Shown: positions 9,031 to 17,221 of the stretch, piece by piece
Layout: every line of letters starts with the position of its first letter
Position numbering within the stretch: the stretch's first letter is position 1
Source of the DNA: Bacteroidota bacterium
Lineage (GTDB): Bacteria > Bacteroidota > Bacteroidia > Bacteroidales > Dysgonomonadaceae
DNA length: 64,000 nucleotides
Reading direction: 5' to 3'
Assembly: GCA_023424395.1 (NCBI GenBank)
Contig: JAFADY010000010.1
Location: forward strand, 62,001-126,000
Program-made: the position numbers and the translations under genes
Notes under the pieces: generated by a model
What the model was told of the DNA's origin: nothing
Databases searched by the model: none
The model's input: only the letters and a program-made list of their open reading frames with translations

Positions 9031-10308
9031 TTATTGTTTAGCCAAGATATTATAGCCGATTTTGCAATACAAGCATTTTCGTTTATCACAATACTCCTTC
9101 CGGAGTTGAATGAGGGCTTGGGAATCGGCTGCATTTTGGGGAATAACTTGAGCTTCCTTAAATTCACTCACAATATTATTCCGCTCGGCTTTCACCGATT
9201 CTAAGATTTGGAAAGCCCTGTCGGTATATTTTTCCTGCTCTGTTTTTTTGCCGTAGGTAAAAAGCATCGGAACTACCGTGTTTATAAGTAAAATATCTAA
9301 AGATGAATCGCCCAGATATTTATCGGATTTTTTGGATTCTTTTCCGAAGGAATAGTGTGTTTTCCAATAAGGCGAAGTCTCCGCCTGAAAGTGCAATCGC
9401 AATTGTTTGTAATCCTCTTTTTCCAATATGGTTGCAAACAATCGGGGCGATTGTTGCAGCAAAGCTGCCAATTGCGCAATACGCACTTGAGGGAAAGCGT
9501 TGGGGCGCACCCTCAATTTCTTGAACAGAAATCCTTGCAAAGGTTTCAATTGATATTTGTTGCGTAAAAACCGATATTCGTTTTTCAGTTGCAGGTAATA
9601 GTCGTCGGTTATTTTCTCATCCTCCAGCATGCCGGCTTGGCCAAAAAGCAAGGCCTCCATCTGAAAAAGATTATCTCCGTGTTTTTGCACATAGCTTAAG
9701 GGCAAACTCAGAGCCAACCGCTCAAATTCATCGGAATTGAGCCCGAAACCATAATTACGGCTTATTAATACGTAAAAAGATTCATCCCAAGAGTTGTTAA
9801 ATCTCTTCAGATGCAAGAAAATATCGTTGGTTTTTCTTTCCAGGCGTTCAATGGTTAACACGCTCATCCATGAGCGTATCAGGTTTTTATCAATGCTTGG
9901 CAGGTGTTTTTTGCACGGAATGTTTGAGTTGCTTTTCAGCAAATAATCGGCGCTCCGTTGCACGTGTTCCGGCACTGTTATTCTGAGTTGAGGAATATCC
10001 ATGCCTTTGGCGTTCTTAACTTCGGCGTTTATTTGCTCTGCAACGTGCAGAATAACAGAGTTGTAAGCTTCATCTGTATCGTGTTTGTGCTTTTTCCATT
10101 CATCGGACGAACGATGGATTTCCACATTCCCCGCCCATACTTTATCATCTATTTTAATTTTGGCATTAAAAAAGTCGGCGCCTGCATCTGTGTTATGAAT
10201 TCCCGGATCGATGATTTCGATTTTCTTATTGTCGGTAGTTTCCAAACTCTCTGTAGAGAAAAGCCTGAACTTCCAAACGTAGTGAAGAAGATTTTCTCTG
10301 TTTGTCAT
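9031..10308 (-). CDS. DUF2851 family protein
   Basis: This 425-residue protein matches DUF2851, a family of unknown function widespread in Bacteroidota. The most recognisable block is near the N-terminus: ENLLHYVWKFRLF, then DPGIHNTDAGADFFNAKI, VWAGNVEIHRSSDEWKKH and VILHVAEQ. That block resembles a nuclease-like or NTF2-like core with conserved D, E and H, but I do not assert an activity. The C-terminus has CDKRKCLYCKIG, a possible small metal site. No signal peptide or membrane segment is seen, so it is probably cytosolic. It has its own promoter box. Confidence 0.85.
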   Translation of the reverse strand: MTNRENLLHYVWKFRLFSTESLETTDNKKIEIIDPGIHNTDAGADFFNAKIKIDDKVWAGNVEIHRSSDEWKKHKHDTDEAYNSVILHVAEQINAEVKNAKGMDIPQLRITVPEHVQRSADYLLKSNSNIPCKKHLPSIDKNLIRSWMSVLTIERLERKTNDIFLHLKRFNNSWDESFYVLISRNYGFGLNSDEFERLALSLPLSYVQKHGDNLFQMEALLFGQAGMLEDEKITDDYYLQLKNEYRFLRNKYQLKPLQGFLFKKLRVRPNAFPQVRIAQLAALLQQSPRLFATILEKEDYKQLRLHFQAETSPYWKTHYSFGKESKKSDKYLGDSSLDILLINTVVPMLFTYGKKTEQEKYTDRAFQILESVKAERNNIVSEFKEAQVIPQNAADSQALIQLRKEYCDKRKCLYCKIGYNILAKQ

Positions 10309-10333
10309 GTAATTAAGTTTTTATGTTGGAGGT

Positions 10334-10341
10334 CAAATATA
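10334..10341 (-). promoter_or_regulatory. -7 promoter box of the DUF2851 gene
   Basis: TATATTTG on the minus strand matches TAnnTTTG, 25 bases upstream of the start codon at 10308. Confidence 0.55.
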
Positions 10342-10476
10342 CGATGAAATTATTTTCTTACAAAAACTTATGTTATCTATTTTAATTTGATTTCTTTATC
10401 AAAGAAAAATTAAAACGGAGAAAGATGTATTATTATAGAGTTTTTAAGTATCTTTACTCAAAAATAAAAAGGAACA

Positions 10477-10726
10477 ATGCCTGAAATTAGTAGATTTTAC
10501 GGAATTGTGGTGTATATGTTTTTTAACGATCACAACCCACCTCACTTTTAAAGTTAAATATAACGATTTTGAAGCGAATATTCTGATTAGCAATGGAACA
10601 ATTTTAAATGGAGATCTACCCATCAGTAAATTGAAACTGGTAAGTGCGTGGGCAGAAATTCATCAAGAAGAATTGCTCAAAATGTGGGAATCGAAAGAAT
10701 TTACTAAAATTCCACCTTTAAAATGA
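10477..10726 (+). pseudogene. DUF4160 gene broken by a one-base frameshift
   Basis: Starting at ATG 10477, preceded by GGAAC, the frame reads MPEISRFYGIVVYMFFNDHN then PPHF and stops at TAA 10549. The next frame continues seamlessly from 10550 as KVKYNDFEANILISNG and on to a normal end at 10726. Joined, they give an 83-residue DUF4160 protein of usual length. The break sits in a run of four T (10546-10549); with three T the reading frame is continuous. It is either a real inactivating mutation, a sequencing or assembly error in a homopolymer, or less likely a frameshifting site. The 3' end overlaps the DUF2442 start, the common pairing of these two small families, which has been suggested to be toxin-antitoxin-like. 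Confidence 0.8.
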
Positions 10727-11010
10727 TGAAAAAAGTAGAAAAGATTATTTGTCAACATCCGTTTGTTATACGCTGTTTTTTCAATAATGGAGAAGAGCGT
10801 TTATTGAATTTGGAGGATGTTTTGGACAGAAAACAAAAATTCGCAAAAAAAATATTTAAAGATAACGTTTTCAAGGAAGCAAAAGTGGGCTCATTTGGAC
10901 AAGTTTATTGGGAGAACATTGCAGAAATTAAAACCTTGGAAGGAAAAATGGAACCTTGCGAGTATGATCTCAGTCCCGAATTCGTTTATATGAATTCTCA
11001 ACCTGTATAA
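10723..11010 (+). CDS. DUF2442 domain-containing protein
   Basis: The 95-residue product fits DUF2442: VIRCFFNNGEERLLNLEDVL near the start and a C-terminal FGQVYWENIAEI-type segment, ending with YDLSPEFVYMNS. DUF2442 proteins are small cytosolic proteins frequently encoded beside DUF4160 proteins. Here the ATG overlaps the last codon and stop of the DUF4160 frame, so translation would be coupled if the upstream frame were intact. A second ATG follows immediately (10726). Confidence 0.8.
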   Translation: MMKKVEKIICQHPFVIRCFFNNGEERLLNLEDVLDRKQKFAKKIFKDNVFKEAKVGSFGQVYWENIAEIKTLEGKMEPCEYDLSPEFVYMNSQPV

Positions 11011-11057
11011 ATAGAACTCTTTTTTTGCTTTTTACAAAGCGGAACCGAATACTTATT

Positions 11058-12341
11058 ATGTTAAACCAAAGTGAAAGAAAAAGCATTAAATATTTAATGC
11101 AACGCGAAATTGTCCCGGCAATAGGTTGCACTGAGCCAATGGCGGTATCGCTATGTACTGCGAAAGCAAGAGAAGTTTTAGGTGAAAAACCCGAAAAAAT
11201 AGAAGTATTATTGAGTGCGAATGTGCTTAAAAATGCTATGGGCGTGGGCATTCCTGGTACGGGAATGATCGGTTTGCCGATTGCCATAGCTTTGGGAGCG
11301 CTTATAGGAAAATCAGAATACGGCTTGGAAGTGTTGAGAGACCTTGCACCCGATGATGTAGAGCAAGGAAAACAATTTATCGATGAAAAAAGAATATCTG
11401 TAAAACTCAAAGAGGGGATTGAAGATAAGTTATACATTGAGGTCAATTGTTTTTGCGGTGATCATTTCGCCAAAGCAATCATCAGGAACAGCCATACATC
11501 GTTTACGTATATAGAGAAAAACGGACAAGTAATTTTGGACAGAAAAGCAAGCGCTTCAGCACAAGAGGGAGAAGATGTCACGCTCAATTTTCAGAAACTT
11601 TACGATTACGCACTGGAATCACCCATCGAAGAGCTTGCGTTTATCCTCGATGCGGCAGAAATGAACAAAAAAGCCGCGAAGGTTGCCGAAAGCAGTAATT
11701 TCGGACACAACGTTTCCAAGAACCTGAAAGGAGCGAAAGGAAAAAATATTTTCGGTGACAATTTGCATAGCCGCATGGTTGCCTCTACGGCAGGAGCTTG
11801 CGATGTGCGCATGGATGGCGCCATGGTTCCGGTCATGAGTAATACAGGAAGCGGTAACCAGGGCATAGCGGCTACGCTTCCCGTGCTAACATACGCCGAG
11901 AATACAAACTGCACACAAGAACAACTTATCCGTGCCTTGATATTAAGCAATTTGTCAATGATTTATATTAAGCAACATATCGGTCGCCTGTCGGCGTTAT
12001 GTGGTTGTGTAATTGCTTCCACCGGAGCAAGTTGCGGAATTACGTATCTCATGGGCGGCAATTATGAGCAGGTAACTTATGCAGCCAAAAACATGATTGC
12101 CAACATAACCGGCATGATTTGCGACGGCGCAAAACCCAGTTGTGCCCTGAAGATTGCCAGCGGTGTTTCCACCGCAACGCTTTCGGCGTTGATGGCGATA
12201 GAAAACGAAGTAGTAACTTCGCAGGAAGGCATTATCGACGAAGATATAGACAAAACGATACTAAATCTGGCACTGATCGGCAACCAAGGTATGATGGAAA
12301 CCGATAGAATTGTGCTGGGTATCATTACGAACAAGAAATAA
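11058..12341 (+). CDS. cyuA: L-cysteine desulfidase family protein (CyuA/YhaM, UPF0597)
   Basis: The 427-residue protein belongs to the oxygen-sensitive Fe-S cysteine desulfidase family related to the alpha subunit of iron-sulfur serine dehydratase. It would convert L-cysteine to pyruvate, ammonia and sulfide in the cytosol. Diagnostic segments are REIVPAIGCTEPMAVSLC near residue 17, the glycine-rich GVGIPGTGMIGLP, GSGNQGIAATLPV near 272, and the cysteine cluster CGCVIASTGASCG near 317 and ICDGAKPSC near 350, which would supply cluster ligands. I chose ATG 11058 over an upstream TTG because family members begin just ahead of this point. A MATE transporter gene starts 3 bases after its stop. 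Confidence 0.85.
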   Translation: MLNQSERKSIKYLMQREIVPAIGCTEPMAVSLCTAKAREVLGEKPEKIEVLLSANVLKNAMGVGIPGTGMIGLPIAIALGALIGKSEYGLEVLRDLAPDDVEQGKQFIDEKRISVKLKEGIEDKLYIEVNCFCGDHFAKAIIRNSHTSFTYIEKNGQVILDRKASASAQEGEDVTLNFQKLYDYALESPIEELAFILDAAEMNKKAAKVAESSNFGHNVSKNLKGAKGKNIFGDNLHSRMVASTAGACDVRMDGAMVPVMSNTGSGNQGIAATLPVLTYAENTNCTQEQLIRALILSNLSMIYIKQHIGRLSALCGCVIASTGASCGITYLMGGNYEQVTYAAKNMIANITGMICDGAKPSCALKIASGVSTATLSALMAIENEVVTSQEGIIDEDIDKTILNLALIGNQGMMETDRIVLGIITNKK

Positions 12342-12344
12342 GTT

Positions 12345-13712
12345 TTGCAGACTACCAACGAGGTCACCCTCGAAACAAAAAAAATAAATAAACTTGTCTG
12401 GCAATATGCAGTGCCCGCCATCGTGGGAACGCTAGTGAATGCGCTGTATAATATTGTGGACCGTATCTACATCGGGCAAGGAGTGGGCGCTTTGGCGATT
12501 TCCGGGTTAGCTATTACGTTTCCGGTAATGAATCTTACCGGGGCGCTTGGCATGCTCGTGGGAGCGGGGGCCGCAAGCCGGATATCCATCAGTTTAGGGC
12601 GAAAAGATAAATGGAGCGCCGAGCAGATTTTAGGCACTTCCCTTGTGCTTATTGTGTTGCTGAATGCGGTTTTCATGACGCTTTTCTATATTTTCCTTGA
12701 ACCCATTCTTATGGCGTTCGGCGCCACCGAAGCCACTTTCCCATACGCTTACGATTACCTCAGCGTGGTGCTTTTGGGGAATGTTTTCATCAGCCTTTGT
12801 TATAGTTTTAACAGTATGATGCGCGCATCGGGCTATCCGAAAAAAGCCATGTACACCATGCTCATCGGCGCCATTCTGAATGTAATTCTTGATCCCATTT
12901 TTATTTTCGTCTTCGACATGGGAATTCGAGGCGTGGCTATTGCTACCGTAATCTCCATGTTTCTGGGCATGTTGTTCGTAATGCACCATTTCACGCTCAA
13001 AAGCAGTGTCATTCGGTTAAGGCGAAATAACGTCCGATTAAATTGGAAAATTGTATTGGCTATCGTTTCTATCGGATTTTCTCCTTTTAGCATGCAAGTG
13101 GCGGCCTCAGGCGTCGCCGTTTTAATGAACACATCGCTCATAAGCTACGGTGGCGATTTGGCCGTAGGCGCTTTTGGTATCTGGAATAGTTTTGCGATGG
13201 TTATTTTGATGATAATAGTTGGTTTAAACCAAGGCACACAACCTATAATCGGTTACAATTACGGAGCGAGGAATTACGCGAGGGTAAAATCGACATTGTT
13301 TTATGCCATAAAAGTAGGGACAATAATTTCCTCAACGGGATTTATTTTAGGAATGTTTTTCCCCAGACAGCTTTCAGGTATTTTCACTACCGATAAAGAA
13401 CTTATCGATATTGCCGAAAACGGCATCCGGATTGCAGCCATGGCGTTTCCTGTAGTGGGGCTTCAGATAGTGATATCCAACTTTTTCCAAAGTATCGGTT
13501 ATGCCATGAAAGCCATGATCCAAAGCCTTAGCCGACAATTGTTGTTTCTGGTGCCGGGCATCCTTTTTCTTCCTCGTTTTTGGGGATTGGACGGAGTTTG
13601 GGCGGCAAATCCCATTGCCGATGTGCTGGCCGCATTGTTATCGGTTTACCTGCTTGTGTTGCAGATTCGCATCATTAAAAAACAGGAAAACGAACAATTA
13701 AGGAGACAATAA
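12345..13712 (+). CDS. MATE family efflux transporter (TTG start)
   Basis: The 455-residue inner-membrane protein has about 12 hydrophobic segments and MATE hallmarks: KLVWQYAVPAIVGTLVNALY and IVDRIYIGQGVGALAISG in the N-terminal half, then GLNQGTQPIIGYNYGARN at the start of the second half. MATE proteins export organic cations or other small molecules using Na+ or H+ gradients. The only start that fits is TTG 12345: the stop codon of cyuA lies in the same frame two codons earlier and no ATG occurs before the first conserved segment. Tight coupling to cyuA suggests an export role linked to cysteine or its products, but the substrate is unknown. Confidence 0.9.
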   Translation: MQTTNEVTLETKKINKLVWQYAVPAIVGTLVNALYNIVDRIYIGQGVGALAISGLAITFPVMNLTGALGMLVGAGAASRISISLGRKDKWSAEQILGTSLVLIVLLNAVFMTLFYIFLEPILMAFGATEATFPYAYDYLSVVLLGNVFISLCYSFNSMMRASGYPKKAMYTMLIGAILNVILDPIFIFVFDMGIRGVAIATVISMFLGMLFVMHHFTLKSSVIRLRRNNVRLNWKIVLAIVSIGFSPFSMQVAASGVAVLMNTSLISYGGDLAVGAFGIWNSFAMVILMIIVGLNQGTQPIIGYNYGARNYARVKSTLFYAIKVGTIISSTGFILGMFFPRQLSGIFTTDKELIDIAENGIRIAAMAFPVVGLQIVISNFFQSIGYAMKAMIQSLSRQLLFLVPGILFLPRFWGLDGVWAANPIADVLAALLSVYLLVLQIRIIKKQENEQLRRQ

Positions 13713-13769
13713 AATGCAAATTTTAACAACAAGTAATTCCAAAGCAACTTACAAACACCGATAAATGAG

Positions 13770-13777
13770 TAAATTTG
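13770..13777 (+). promoter_or_regulatory. -7 promoter box of gpmI, within an inverted repeat
   Basis: TAAATTTG matches TAnnTTTG, 51 bases before the gpmI ATG. It overlaps AAATTTGCAT (13771-13780), which is a perfect inverted copy of ATGCAAATTT at 13714-13723; the arms could mark an operator or the 3'-end hairpin of the MATE gene. Confidence 0.5.
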
Positions 13778-13828
13778 CATTCCTGAATTTTTATAAAACA
13801 ACTGATACAAAAATAACAGTATAATAAA

Positions 13829-15355
13829 ATGAGAAAAAAAGCATTATTAATGATTTTAGATGGTTGGGGCATTGGCAACCGATCAGAAGCAGACTTGATC
13901 TACAATACGCCTACGCCCAATTGGGATAGGTTGTTGACAACTTACCCCAATTCTTACTTGCTGGCATCGGGCGAAAACGTAGGATTGCCGAATGGACAAA
14001 TGGGTAATTCGGAAGTTGGCCACTTGAACATCGGCGCCGGACGCGTGGTTTATCAGGATTTGGTGAAAATAAACCGTGCGTGTCGCGATAACAGCATCAT
14101 GCAAAATGCCGAAATCGTAAAAGCATTTTCTTATGCCCGCGATAATAAGAAAAAAATCCATTTGCTCGGCTTGGTTTCAGACGGAGGGGTGCATAGCTCG
14201 CTGGATCATTTACTGAAGCTAATTGACATTGCCAAAGCCTACGGTGTGACAGACACTTACGTTCACGCGTTTATGGATGGCCGCGATACCGACCCGAAAA
14301 GCGGAAAAGGCTTCATAGAACAATTGCAAAACCACATTGACAATACAACCGGAAAAATCGCTTCCATCATTGGCCGTTACTACGCGATGGATCGCGACAA
14401 ACGTTGGGAACGTATAAAATTAGCGTATGAGTTAATGGTAAACGGCGTAGGAATTCCTGCAACCGACATGGTTCAAGCTATGCAAGACTCTTATGACAAC
14501 GGCGTTACCGATGAGTTTGTTATGCCCATTGTGAATGTGGATGCAAACGGGAAACCGGTGGCAAAAATAGAGGAAGGCGACGTGGTTATTTTCTTTAATT
14601 TCCGTAACGACCGTGCAAAAGAGTTAACAATAGTACTCACCCAAGAAGATATGCACGAATTCGGTATGCATACAATTCCGTTGTATTATTTCACCATGAC
14701 GCCGTATGACAGCACTTTCTTAGGCTTGAATGTTCTTTTTGATAAGGATAACGTGCAAAACACGATGGGTGAGTACGTTTCCAACCTTGGGCTGAAGCAG
14801 TTGCGTGTTGCTGAAACCGAGAAATTTGCCCACGTTACGTTTTTTTTCTCGGGAGGCCGTGAAGCGGAATTTATTGGAGAAGAGCGCATTCTTGTTCCTT
14901 CGCCAAAAGTGGCTACATACGATTTAAAACCCGAGATGAGCGCACCGGAAATTGCCGACAGAATGGTTGACGCGCTTAATTCTCAGAAGTTCGATTTTAT
15001 CGTTCTGAACTTTGCAAACGGCGATATGGTTGGACATACAGGCGTAAAAGAGGCTATTATTCAGGCTATTAGAGCGATTGACGTTTGCATGGACAAAGTA
15101 ATTGAGGCCGCCAAAGCCAACGATTACGAAGCCATCATCATTGCCGACCACGGAAATGCTGACAATGCCGTAAATGCCGATGGTTCGCCCAATACAGCGC
15201 ACTCGCTGAATCCGGTTCCATTTGTGTATGTTACAAATGATAAGAACGCAACAATTGAACCCGGAATTTTGGCTGACGTTTCGCCTACTGTTTGTCAGAT
15301 TTTGGGTATCGATATCCCGAAAGAGATGACAGGGCGTGGTCTGATTACATTCTAA
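13829..15355 (+). CDS. gpmI: 2,3-bisphosphoglycerate-independent phosphoglycerate mutase
   Basis: The 508-residue enzyme interconverts 3- and 2-phosphoglycerate in glycolysis using two Mn2+ ions and a phosphoserine. Visible motifs are LMILDGWGIG at the N-terminus (metal ligand Asp), GQMGNSEVGHLNIGAGR near residue 60 containing the catalytic serine, FMDGRDTDP near 150, FNFRNDRAKEL near 255, and the C-terminal metal-binding IIADHGNADNA and TAHSLNPVPFVY. Length is the usual 505-515. It is a single-gene unit with its own promoter box and a strong terminator directly after it. Confidence 0.97.
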   Translation: MRKKALLMILDGWGIGNRSEADLIYNTPTPNWDRLLTTYPNSYLLASGENVGLPNGQMGNSEVGHLNIGAGRVVYQDLVKINRACRDNSIMQNAEIVKAFSYARDNKKKIHLLGLVSDGGVHSSLDHLLKLIDIAKAYGVTDTYVHAFMDGRDTDPKSGKGFIEQLQNHIDNTTGKIASIIGRYYAMDRDKRWERIKLAYELMVNGVGIPATDMVQAMQDSYDNGVTDEFVMPIVNVDANGKPVAKIEEGDVVIFFNFRNDRAKELTIVLTQEDMHEFGMHTIPLYYFTMTPYDSTFLGLNVLFDKDNVQNTMGEYVSNLGLKQLRVAETEKFAHVTFFFSGGREAEFIGEERILVPSPKVATYDLKPEMSAPEIADRMVDALNSQKFDFIVLNFANGDMVGHTGVKEAIIQAIRAIDVCMDKVIEAAKANDYEAIIIADHGNADNAVNADGSPNTAHSLNPVPFVYVTNDKNATIEPGILADVSPTVCQILGIDIPKEMTGRGLITF

Positions 15356-15374
15356 AAAACCGTTGTGATATAAT

Positions 15375-15415
15375 AAAAAACGAGCGCCGAAAAATTTCAG
15401 CGCTCGTTTTTGTTT
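15375..15415. terminator. Intrinsic terminator after gpmI
   Basis: CGAGCGC (15381-15387) and GCGCTCG (15400-15406) form a perfect 7-bp GC-rich stem, flanked by A6 upstream and TTTTTG TTTTT downstream. The flanks extend the stem and make it usable in both directions, for gpmI and for the converging redoxin gene. Confidence 0.85.
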
Positions 15416-15426
15416 TTCTCTTCTGC

Positions 15427-15918
15427 TTACAGCATATTTTGTAACTTCCCCGGTGTAAGGTCCATTGCCTTAATTACACCATTTTCATCTAACAAGTAGT
15501 TTTTAAATCCTTTGGCCAAGCGAAAATTTTTATAGACTTCCGATTGAATGCCTGCGAACTCACAAAACTGATTTACGGGCTCAATTTCATCCAATAGCAG
15601 TGTTTTCTCAAACACGTTTTCGTTATCATCAAACGAAACGGAAACCAAGGTTACATCGGGATAATATTTTTTCAAAAAATTGTGTAACTGCACGTTTCTT
15701 GCTCGGGAATTTGCATCGTATGCGGCCCAAAAATTCAATACCACTTTTTTGCCTTTGTAATCGCCCAATTCGAGATTATTTCCTTCCGATCCCTGAAGCG
15801 CTATGTTAGGAATTTGCTCTCCCGGATAATAACCTGTGGAAGGTTTGTTGGTTTTGGTTGAACTCGAAATGAATATGAGCGAAACGATTACCGTCAGGCA
15901 AAAGTTTACATACTTCAT
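15427..15918 (-). CDS. Redoxin-like exported protein lacking the CxxC motif
   Basis: The 163-residue product has an N-terminal hydrophobic export segment (MKYVNFCLTVIVSLIFISSS) and a thioredoxin-fold (AhpC/TSA-Redoxin) domain: GEQIPNIALQGSEGN, LGDYKGKKVVLNFWAAYDANSRA, then a C-terminal sheet ending GVIKAMDLTPGKL. In active TlpA-like proteins the segment reads WASWCxPCR; here it is WAAYDANSR, so both cysteines are replaced (Asp and Ser). It is therefore unlikely to be a disulfide oxidoreductase and may be a binding or structural relative. I use ATG 15918 rather than the longer reading from 15978, because the extra codons run through a hairpin and precede the export signal. Confidence 0.82.
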   Translation of the reverse strand: MKYVNFCLTVIVSLIFISSSTKTNKPSTGYYPGEQIPNIALQGSEGNNLELGDYKGKKVVLNFWAAYDANSRARNVQLHNFLKKYYPDVTLVSVSFDDNENVFEKTLLLDEIEPVNQFCEFAGIQSEVYKNFRLAKGFKNYLLDENGVIKAMDLTPGKLQNML

Positions 15919-15942
15919 AAAAACTGATTTTGGTGAATAAAA

Positions 15943-15976
15943 GATCTTATTATTGCTTCGCGCAATAAATAAGATC
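15943..15976. promoter_or_regulatory. Long stem-loop in the 5' leader of the redoxin-like gene
   Basis: GATCTTATTATTGC (15943-15956) pairs with GCAATAAATAAGATC (15962-15976) apart from one bulged A, leaving a 5-base loop TTCGC. It lies between the -7 box and the start codon, 25 bases upstream of the ATG, so it is transcribed and could affect mRNA stability or translation. Confidence 0.5.
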
Positions 15977-16013
15977 AATAATTTTGCGGAACACTTTCCG
16001 TTTTTTGCGGGTG

Positions 16014-16021
16014 CAAATGTA
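16014..16021 (-). promoter_or_regulatory. -7 promoter box of the redoxin-like gene
   Basis: TACATTTG on the minus strand matches TAnnTTTG. It predicts a leader of roughly 90 bases that includes the stem-loop at 15943-15976. Confidence 0.55.
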
Positions 16022-16120
16022 GCGTCTATTTGTTGAAAAATAAATTTTTAACACAAAAACTTTATTTTTCTATGTTAAAAAGTGTTCAGCCGAATAACTA
16101 AATCATTGTAAATCAAATGA

Positions 16121-17092
16121 TCAAAATTCAGAGAAAAACGCTTCTACGGCTTCTGCAGACGTATCTTTTAAAATCACTTTTTTATCTTTATCCAATAAAT
16201 AAAAAGTAGGTATGGCTTTAATATCGTACAGCCGTTGTTTTGTTATCACCATATTTTTGTCGTAAGCATTTATCCATCTGTTGGGGAGTTTAGATAGATA
16301 AGATTTCCATTCATTCACATTCGCATCCGGATAAATGGTAAGAACGGTAAGCATTGTTCGTGTTGGCGAGTTCATTGCAAAAGCTTTGTTCAGCGCTTCT
16401 GATTTATTTAAACGTTGGGTTATGGCTGCGCAAGTGGAACACTCGGGATTAGAAAACATCAATATAAGGTATTCGCTTTTTATGCTGTGCAGATTATTGG
16501 TTTTCTCAGTTGCAAGCGTATAAATGAAATCGTTGGCTGTTTGAGCTACTCTGTTTTTCAGTACCATTTCGAGTTGAAATTCATATTTCGATCTGTCGGC
16601 ATCGGAAATCAAATCGGATTTTGTTATCTCCTGTAGCACGGGAATATAAAAATCTTCGTTTCGAAACGGGGAATTGGCATCGTAAAAATATTTTTCGAAA
16701 AGCGACGCGAAGTGATTGTACATTGGCGCATTGTTTCCGGCTTTACCGAGCGTGTAACCCAACGATTCCTTTGTCTTTTCCAACGGAACGTAGGAAAGAA
16801 TGTTGATATAATCCACGAACGCCTGTTCGGTAACTTCGGGACGGCGGATAAGTGTTGTGTCGCTGAAATCGAACCTGTCCCAATAATGCATAACAAGATA
16901 TTCGGCGCGCATATCGGAATTTGTGAGCGTGGAAGGAATATCGGGCAGGACAAACGTATCGGGAACAATGATATTTTCTTGCTCAAAAGAGTCTATTTCC
17001 GCAGCATCCGATTGCGTTTTCTTACTTGATGAGCATGAAATTCCGATAGCCAAAAAAAGCAACACGAATATTTGAATTACAAGCTGTTTCAT
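16121..17092 (-). CDS. DUF5106 / thioredoxin-fold lipoprotein
   Basis: The 323-residue predicted lipoprotein has a lipobox ending at Cys20 (AIGISC). Residues about 60-200 form the helical DUF5106 region (MRAEYLVMHYWDRFDFSDTT, then YFYDANSPFRNEDFYIPVLQ). A thioredoxin-like domain follows, with MFSNPECSTCAAITQ near residue 215 carrying an intact CxxC pair, and cis-proline-type segment IKAIPTFYLLDKDKKVI near 300. It probably works in the periplasm as a thiol-disulfide protein, substrate unknown. It is divergent from dnaX. Confidence 0.85.
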   Translation of the reverse strand: MKQLVIQIFVLLFLAIGISCSSSKKTQSDAAEIDSFEQENIIVPDTFVLPDIPSTLTNSDMRAEYLVMHYWDRFDFSDTTLIRRPEVTEQAFVDYINILSYVPLEKTKESLGYTLGKAGNNAPMYNHFASLFEKYFYDANSPFRNEDFYIPVLQEITKSDLISDADRSKYEFQLEMVLKNRVAQTANDFIYTLATEKTNNLHSIKSEYLILMFSNPECSTCAAITQRLNKSEALNKAFAMNSPTRTMLTVLTIYPDANVNEWKSYLSKLPNRWINAYDKNMVITKQRLYDIKAIPTFYLLDKDKKVILKDTSAEAVEAFFSEF

Positions 17093-17187
17093 TATAAATG
17101 TTTGATTTTTTACGATGTAAAATTATAAAATATTTACGGAAGATTTCCGGTTCTTAGCAAGAGAATTGAAAAATTGAATATTTTTTG

Positions 17188-17195
17188 TACATTTG
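17188..17195 (+). promoter_or_regulatory. -7 promoter box of dnaX
   Basis: TACATTTG matches TAnnTTTG, 26 bases before the dnaX ATG. Confidence 0.6.
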
Positions 17196-17221
17196 TCTTT
17201 GCTAAAATCTGAAAACAAAGA

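Noticed and set aside
11025..11057. Longer start (TTG 11025) for the cysteine desulfidase
   Set aside because: The extra 11 residues precede the family N-terminus and a good ATG exists at 11058.
13714..13780. Inverted repeat ATGCAAATTT / AAATTTGCAT as a gpmI riboswitch or operator
   Set aside because: The arms are AT-rich and 47 bases apart, and one overlaps a promoter box; chance similarity cannot be excluded, so it is noted only with the promoter.
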